This document shows positions 6,403 to 10,034 of a stretch of DNA of 10,034 nucleotides, piece after piece. The notes under the pieces were generated by a model that saw only the letters and a program-made list of their open reading frames with translations, had not been told where the DNA came from and did no database searches. The DNA is from an uncultured Clostridia bacterium (lineage in GTDB: Bacteria; Bacillota; Clostridia; TANB77; CAG-508): contig CATJZH010000150.1 of NCBI GenBank assembly GCA_949746285.1, positions 1 through 10,034 of the forward strand, written 5' to 3'. The position numbers and the translations under genes are program-made. Within the stretch, counting starts at the first letter, position 1. Each line of letters begins with the position of its first letter.

Positions 6403-7168
6403 AGCTTTTCCTTTTATTTATATATTTTAAAGTTTTGTTTAATACTTTGTTTAAATGCTCTTGATTATCAAAAAATCCATGTGTTCCATTTTCAATAATA
6501 ATCAATTCTGAATTTAAACTTTCTCTAGCACATTTTTCTATAGACTTATAATCAACATCTTTATCATTATTTCCATGTATAAATAATTTTGGTAAATTAT
6601 TATTAAGTAAAGCATCATAAGGATTATATATTTGAGTTTGTAACATTAATTCCTTAGAAAAAATATATTTTTTACCATTCTTTATACTTTGAGTTTCTAA
6701 AAAGCCTTGTTTAATCGCTTTATTTAAATTTGCTTTACAAAACAACTCTGTTTCACTATAAACTATGGCTGGATACCATAATATTAACCCTTTTACTAAA
6801 TAATATTTTTGGAAATCTATAAGTGATATTATTCCTCCTCCAAAACTAGCTCCTAAAAGAATTATATTTTTATAATTTTTCTGAGAAATAAGTTCAATAC
6901 TTGCTTCTAAATCATTTATTTCCCCTTTTATACTTACACTAGAAAAGTCACTACTATTTTCTCCATGCCCTCTAAAATCAAATCTAAAACTATCAATATT
7001 GTTTTTATTTAATAACTGAGCTAATTTAGTAAAGTTTCCATGTTCTTCTTTTCCACTTCTAATCCCATGACACATTATAATACAAGTATCTGATTTATTC
7101 GTTTCTAATATACCATTTAATTCTACATTGTCACTTGTTTTATATATTATTTTCTCCATTACTCTCAT
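6395..7168 (-). CDS. Alpha/beta hydrolase (serine hydrolase family)
   Basis: A 257-aa cytoplasmic alpha/beta-fold hydrolase. The features in order are the oxyanion-loop CHGIRSGKEEHG (33-44), FDFRGHGENS (63-72), the nucleophile elbow GASFGGG with catalytic S108, the acid loop HGNNDKDV with D202, and the THGF histidine H230. All three triad residues are present, so it should be active; esters, thioesters or acyl groups are typical substrates, and none is specified here. The frame allows TTG at 7174 and ATG at 7168 or 7159. I chose 7168 because it makes the ATGA stop-start overlap with the preceding gene, as the gene before it also does; no strong RBS decides between them. It is the fifth gene of the operon. 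It is the member least obviously linked to nucleotides. Confidence 0.87.
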   Translation of the reverse strand: MRVMEKIIYKTSDNVELNGILETNKSDTCIIMCHGIRSGKEEHGNFTKLAQLLNKNNIDSFRFDFRGHGENSSDFSSVSIKGEINDLEASIELISQKNYKNIILLGASFGGGIISLIDFQKYYLVKGLILWYPAIVYSETELFCKANLNKAIKQGFLETQSIKNGKKYIFSKELMLQTQIYNPYDALLNNNLPKLFIHGNNDKDVDYKSIEKCARESLNSELIIIENGTHGFFDNQEHLNKVLNKTLKYINKRKSCE

Positions 7169-7695
7169 TTCCAATCATTATTAATATATTTTACTAAAGC
7201 CATAATAAATGCAATTTCTGTTAAGTCTATTCTTGATACTTTATTATGTGTTAATAATTGTATTCCTCCACCTTTATTATGTCTTTCATTATCTTTTTCA
7301 AATATAGTATTCATTACTTGACTTAAGTCTGTTTCAATAATATTTTGAACCAAATTATCTGGTACTGGAAATGATGGACTAGTTCCATAACTTTCAAACT
7401 CATAATTATCTTCAATTACTGCAATATTAGTAATCATCCACCTACCTAGTGAATTATTAATTCCACTTTCTACTGCTAAAAATAAATCAGCTTCTATATT
7501 ATTTTTTTTCGCATATGTTTTTAAATTTTTTACTCTATTTTTAGCTCCAATATATATTTCATCATTTACTGGTTGTTCACCTACATTTGAGTCTACTGGT
7601 ATTCCACTAATTTCTACATCATCAAAATACTTTAACAATGCCCTTTTTGCTCCTTCAATTTTTCCTTGATTTTTTGTTGCTACTAATACTTTCAT
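7165..7695 (-). CDS. DUF84/YjjX-like inosine/xanthosine triphosphatase
   Basis: A 176-aa member of the DUF84 (YjjX) branch of the ITPase-like fold, which hydrolyses non-canonical purine NTPs such as ITP and XTP in the known enzymes. Matching segments are VATKNQGKIEGAKRAL (5-20; NxxKI phosphate-binding start), GEQPVNDEIYIGAKNR (39-54; compare SxQPxSDEETxxGAxNR), LAVESGI (73-79; the VGxExGV acidic motif), PSFPVPDNL (107-115) and KGGGIQLLT (141-149). Length is normal. The ATG overlaps the stop of the preceding gene as ATGA (7695-7692). It shares a fold, but not close sequence, with the Ham1-like protein three genes upstream, so the operon carries two ITPase-fold enzymes. Confidence 0.87.
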   Translation of the reverse strand: MKVLVATKNQGKIEGAKRALLKYFDDVEISGIPVDSNVGEQPVNDEIYIGAKNRVKNLKTYAKKNNIEADLFLAVESGINNSLGRWMITNIAVIEDNYEFESYGTSPSFPVPDNLVQNIIETDLSQVMNTIFEKDNERHNKGGGIQLLTHNKVSRIDLTEIAFIMALVKYINNDWK

Positions 7696-8414
7696 AATTT
7701 ACCTACTTTCGATTCTATTTTTAAAACAACTTCTTTTATATCTTGTGGTTTTAAAATATATTTATTAAATCCCTTTTCTATCATTTTTTTATATATACTT
7801 TTAATATTTTCTGGTACTTCTTGATATATCTGCAAATGAAGTTTGGGTGCATTCTCAATAATGTAAATCTCTGCAACTATCTCACTTATAATATCAAATA
7901 AATTTGTATTTTGATTATCTTTATAATACTCTACTAAACCGTTTTTAGTAATTGTTGGAGAAGTTATATATACTTTTCTATTTTCAAAAAATTTTCTAGA
8001 TATTGCATAACTTCTTCTTTCTTGATATGGTTTTCCTAGCACTATTAAAGATTTATCTTCTAAACTATTTCTTTTTATTAAATCATCAGAGTATAAATAG
8101 TTTTCATATGTATTGGTAGCATTCTTTTCTAAATATATTACTTCTTTCGGTACTCCTTTTTGAATTGCAATATTAGTAAAATTTTCAGCTTCTGTTTGTG
8201 TTATAATTCCTTTTGTTCCTTTACCACAATTTCCTGTAAAAATAATATATTTTCCGTACCCTCTTAAATATAAATTTGCACATTCTTCAGCTACTTTATA
8301 ATCAATACTTCCTAATCCAATAATTCCATCTGATGGCTTAGCTTGCATTCTTAACTGCAAATATTCTAATAGTTCTATTGCTTGCTTTATATCTACTTTA
8401 TCAATTTCTTGCAT
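7692..8414 (-). CDS. YdcF/DUF218-family protein
   Basis: A 240-aa protein of the DUF218 family (YdcF, ElyC and SanA relatives), which adopts a Rossmann-like fold; E. coli YdcF has been reported to bind S-adenosylmethionine. The pattern is DGIIGLGS (29-36), YGKYIIFTGNCGKGTKG (53-69), QTEAENF (73-79), the GVPKEVIYLEKNATNTYEN segment (87-105), which is the strongest family signature, and LIVLGKPYQERRSY (123-136). There is no membrane segment, unlike ElyC/SanA, so it belongs with the cytosolic YdcF type. Residues after ~165 form an extra helical region. ATG 8414-8412 follows AAAGAGGT, which includes the last codons of the preceding gene (3-nt gap). The biochemical role of the family is poorly defined. 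Confidence 0.85.
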   Translation of the reverse strand: MQEIDKVDIKQAIELLEYLQLRMQAKPSDGIIGLGSIDYKVAEECANLYLRGYGKYIIFTGNCGKGTKGIITQTEAENFTNIAIQKGVPKEVIYLEKNATNTYENYLYSDDLIKRNSLEDKSLIVLGKPYQERRSYAISRKFFENRKVYITSPTITKNGLVEYYKDNQNTNLFDIISEIVAEIYIIENAPKLHLQIYQEVPENIKSIYKKMIEKGFNKYILKPQDIKEVVLKIESKVGKL

Positions 8415-8417
8415 TAT

Positions 8418-9080
8418 TTATACCTCTTTATTAAAGTGAATTTTTTGTATATATTTTATATCCTCTATCGATTTATTAATATTAAATCTTCCATTTCCTA
8501 CTGGATAAAAAACAGAATAAAATTTATATTCTTTTGAATTTATTTTACACTTAAATAATTGCTTTCTACACTTAGAAACTGATATTTTTTTGTTTAATAC
8601 AATTGAACTAACTTGATTTCCAAATAATACTACTATTTTGGGATTCACAATTTCTATTTCTTGTTTTAATAAATCCAAATATTTTTCATATACTACATTT
8701 GGAAGAACTCTTGCATCTATTTGTGTACATTTACCTAAGTTAGTAATAAAATATTTATGTTTCTTTACATCATCATATACTTCTTCAGCAAATTTTTCTG
8801 ACCATTCTGTAGCTTTAATTTCTTTTATTTTTTTATATATTTTTTCATCCATTAAGTTTAATTGATAGAATAGATCCCAGATATTTTTTGTACCAATCCA
8901 AGGTGATTTTATTCCTTTCCAAGACTTAAATGATGCTATATTTCTTACAGTTGGATTCATAAAAACGAAACATATATCTGGATTTTTTGTACATCCTCCA
9001 TTATAAATGGAATCCAATTCTTTAGCTCCATATTCTATTTGTAATTTATCATATTGGGGTTTTAATTCTTCTAACTTCAA
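8418..9080 (-). CDS. Uracil-DNA-glycosylase-superfamily protein, divergent
   Basis: A 220-aa protein whose motif order fits the UDG superfamily. ICFVFMNPTVRN (36-47) stands at motif 1, where family 4/5 enzymes have GEAPG-type loops. FITNLGKCTQIDARVLPN (111-128) matches the ITNxVKCRPPxNRxP motif. PKIVVLFGNQVSSIVL (147-162) matches the PxxIvxLGxxA strand. VFYPVGNGRFN (190-200) stands where the catalytic HPSP/HPxxR loop lies, but the histidine is replaced by tyrosine. A cysteine at 30 and others are present, without an obvious 4-Cys iron-sulphur set. Base excision is likely for the fold, but altered motifs mean the substrate may not be uracil. The start is TTG (9080-9078), supported by AGGAG 7 nt upstream; no suitable ATG is near. 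The preceding stop overlaps this RBS. Confidence 0.78.
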   Translation of the reverse strand: MKLEELKPQYDKLQIEYGAKELDSIYNGGCTKNPDICFVFMNPTVRNIASFKSWKGIKSPWIGTKNIWDLFYQLNLMDEKIYKKIKEIKATEWSEKFAEEVYDDVKKHKYFITNLGKCTQIDARVLPNVVYEKYLDLLKQEIEIVNPKIVVLFGNQVSSIVLNKKISVSKCRKQLFKCKINSKEYKFYSVFYPVGNGRFNINKSIEDIKYIQKIHFNKEV

Positions 9081-9087
9081 AGCTATG

Positions 9088-9092
9088 CTCCT
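9088..9092 (-). promoter_or_regulatory. Ribosome binding site that decides the TTG start of the UDG-like gene
   Basis: AGGAG on the minus strand, 7 nt before the TTG at 9080-9078. The TAG stop of the Ham1-like gene overlaps it (TAGGAG), so ribosomes ending there are placed directly on the next start. Confidence 0.75.
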
Positions 9093-9693
9093 AATTTTTT
9101 ACACTATTTACTATAAAATCTATTACATCATTTAAATTATCTTTTCTTTTGTATTCTCTTTTATCATCATCTGTTAATTCAACAAAATATTTATTAAATT
9201 CTGGCATTACACTAATAGAATCTAATGGATAACCTGGATTCTTTTTTATACTTGGTTTATCTACAAAATAAAAGTCATCTTTACTCCATGTATAGTCTTT
9301 TCTTCCTTTATTACTGCAAATTACCATTCCATATACCCATTTTGCTGTTAATTTTCCACCATATTTCTTTACTAAATTAGTATAATATTTTATCATCTCA
9401 TCATCTGATAATTCTTTTCCATTTACTCTTCTAACATGAGTACCTGGCTGTTTTTCTTTTGGTAATTCCTCAATAAATAAATTATTGTCCATTCCAATAG
9501 TTGTTATTTGTGTTTTATCATAATATGCTTTTGCTTTTATATAAGCATTTTCAATAGCATCTTTTCCATTTTCTTCAATATTTAATTCAAATCCTAAATC
9601 TTTTATTGTTATCAGTTCTATTCCATTAGCTTCTAATTCTTTTTTATATTTTCCAATTTTGGCTGGATTTGTTGTTGCAAATAATACTTTCAT
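9091..9693 (-). CDS. Ham1/RdgB-like non-canonical NTP pyrophosphatase, divergent
   Basis: A 200-aa member of the Ham1/RdgB (ITPase) family, which removes pyrophosphate from dITP, XTP and similar damaged purine nucleotides. Matching features are ATTNPAKIGKYKKEL (6-20), ENGKDAIENAYIKAKAYY (41-58; compare EETGxTFxENAxxKA), GMDNNLFIEELPKEKQPGTHVRR (67-89; the usual ADDSGLxVxxLxxxPGVxSaR), and PGYPLDSI (153-160; usual FGYDPxF). One catalytic aspartate (D69) is kept, but the second D and S of DDSG are M and N, and the C-terminal SHR base-recognition motif reads KRK. So the fold is clear, but specificity has probably changed. ATG 9693-9691 follows TAGGAGAAG about 11 nt upstream. It is the first gene of the operon, 27 nt from the predicted -10 box. 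Confidence 0.85.
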   Translation of the reverse strand: MKVLFATTNPAKIGKYKKELEANGIELITIKDLGFELNIEENGKDAIENAYIKAKAYYDKTQITTIGMDNNLFIEELPKEKQPGTHVRRVNGKELSDDEMIKYYTNLVKKYGGKLTAKWVYGMVICSNKGRKDYTWSKDDFYFVDKPSIKKNPGYPLDSISVMPEFNKYFVELTDDDKREYKRKDNLNDVIDFIVNSVKN

Positions 9694-9719
9694 TTAAAAT
9701 TCTTCTCCTATTCGTATGT

Positions 9720-9748
9720 ATTGTATCATGTACATGCTAAAGTAACAA
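9720..9748 (-). promoter_or_regulatory. Promoter of the seven-gene operon, with a palindromic spacer
   Basis: TTGTTA (9748-9743; four of six), a 17-nt spacer and TACAAT (9725-9720; five of six). The predicted start near 9713 gives a leader of only ~20 nt carrying the RBS. The spacer contains the perfect 10-bp palindrome CATGTACATG (9736-9727), which could be an operator between the two promoter boxes. No other good promoter lies before the operon. Confidence 0.65.
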
Positions 9749-9780
9749 GATATAGTATAACTTTTTTTCTAATCTATCTA

Positions 9781-9861
9781 TTTTGCCTCCTCTTGTTGGA
9801 TACCCCAAGGGTACTTCTTCGCTTTGCTTCGCAAAACTCACCGCGCTAAACCTAACGACCT
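9781..9861 (-). repeat. Broken copy of the 3' part of tRNA-Asn, split by an insert
   Basis: Bases 9781-9800 match 9951-9970 (T-stem 3' strand, acceptor 3' strand, discriminator and CCA region of tRNA-Asn plus flanking bases) at 19 of 20 positions, exactly 170 bp away. Bases 9849-9861 match 9975-9986 (T-stem 5' strand and variable loop) with one extra base. In the real tRNA these two parts are 4 nt apart; here 48 bp (9801-9848) lie between them. The encoded CCA is changed to GCA. This is either a decayed second tRNA-Asn with an insertion in the T loop or the scar of recombination at the tRNA 3' end. The acceptor 5' half is absent, so it is not a functional tRNA. Confidence 0.7.
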
Positions 9862-9881
9862 TTAAAAATACTTCGTATTTT
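9801..9881. other. Cluster of three small perfect hairpins in and beside the broken tRNA copy
   Basis: Within 81 bp there are TACCC-CAA-GGGTA (9801-9813), TTTGC-TTC-GCAAA (9823-9835) and AAAATAC-TTC-GTATTTT (9865-9881). Each has a 3-nt loop. The first two fall exactly in the 48-bp insert, which is also more G+C-rich (CACCGCGC) than nearby DNA. It may be a small palindromic repeat element. No coding frame of note. With one copy in view, repeat status cannot be shown. Confidence 0.5.
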
Positions 9882-9916
9882 CAGGTGTTGTTTCTATGAA
9901 TCTAATAAGTATAACG

Positions 9917-9954
9917 AAAAAATAGCTATAAGCTTTTGCTTATAGCTATTTTTT
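9917..9954 (-). terminator. Intrinsic terminator of the tRNA-Asn transcript
   Basis: A perfect 17-bp stem (AAAAAATAGCTATAAGC and its complement) with an AAAA loop on the minus strand; the right arm ends in a T6 tract. The first base of the stem is the last base of the encoded CCA, so there is no gap between tRNA and terminator. The sequence is symmetric and could also stop transcription from the other side. Confidence 0.9.
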
Positions 9955-10029
9955 GGCTCCTCTTGTTGGACTCGAACCAACGACCTATCGGTTAACAGCC
10001 GAGCGCTCTACCAACTGAGCTAAAGAGGA
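9954..10029 (-). tRNA. tRNA-Asn(GUU), CCA encoded
   Basis: A complete cloverleaf of 76 nt. Acceptor TCCTCTT pairs with AAGAGGA, discriminator G, then encoded CCA. D stem GCTC/GAGC; anticodon loop CTGTTAA with anticodon GTT; variable loop AGGTC; T stem GTTGG/CCAAC with loop TTCGAGT. In the anticodon stem (CTCGG/CCGAT) the outermost 27-43 pair is a C-U mismatch, a small oddity that does not disturb the rest. The terminator follows at once. The promoter would lie outside the window. Confidence 0.96.
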
Positions 10030-10034
10030 ATATA

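Noticed and set aside
8638..8865. Plus-strand frame of 75 aa
   Set aside because: Antisense to the UDG-like gene; no RBS and shadow-like composition.
9781..9916. CRISPR array or riboswitch in the hairpin-rich gap
   Set aside because: There are no regularly spaced repeats of CRISPR type, and the structured segment lies upstream of the operon promoter, so it is not in its leader.

Overview
The window looks like chromosomal DNA of a very AT-rich Gram-positive bacterium, most likely a clostridial Bacillota. The grounds are the rpmG-secE-nusG-rplK order, strong AGGAGG-type ribosome binding sites, sigma-A-like promoters, a tRNA with an encoded CCA, and 22-30% G+C in most hand-counted lines. Every gene I support is on the minus strand, so transcription runs from high to low coordinates.

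Reading in the direction of transcription, the window opens with tRNA-Asn(GUU) (10029-9954). A perfect 17-bp hairpin terminator abuts it. The next ~160 bp are non-coding and hold a second, broken copy of the 3' part of the tRNA (9781-9861) carrying small perfect hairpins.

A promoter at 9748-9720 then starts a tightly packed seven-gene operon (9693-4583) with overlaps of 4-8 nt or gaps of 2-10 nt. In order it encodes a divergent Ham1/RdgB-like NTP pyrophosphatase, a uracil-DNA-glycosylase-superfamily protein, a YdcF/DUF218 protein, a DUF84/YjjX-like NTP phosphatase, an alpha/beta hydrolase, an unrecognised protein with helix-hairpin-helix glycosylase-like features, and an HD-domain phosphohydrolase resembling dNTP triphosphohydrolases. 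At least four of the seven belong to fold families that act on nucleotides or nucleobases. This is the best candidate in the window for an undescribed system: inferred control, salvage or defence involving non-canonical nucleotides.

A second transcription unit (promoter 4516-4488, with a palindrome over the -10) carries a 488-aa unknown protein with a degenerate J-domain-like segment. It overlaps by one base (TAATG) with a flavin-reductase/flavoredoxin gene. A third, monocistronic unit (2327-1805) has its own promoter, an inverted repeat at the transcript start, a small membrane-anchored unknown protein and a terminator. Its base composition is clearly higher in G+C than its surroundings.

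The last unit is core housekeeping: rpmG (L33), secE, nusG and rplK (L11, cut by the window edge), driven from a TTGACA promoter at 1772-1744. SecE carries an unusual acidic C-terminal tail of about 67 residues. Overall, the region between tRNA-Asn and rpmG looks like a variable accessory slot placed in front of a conserved translation/transcription operon.
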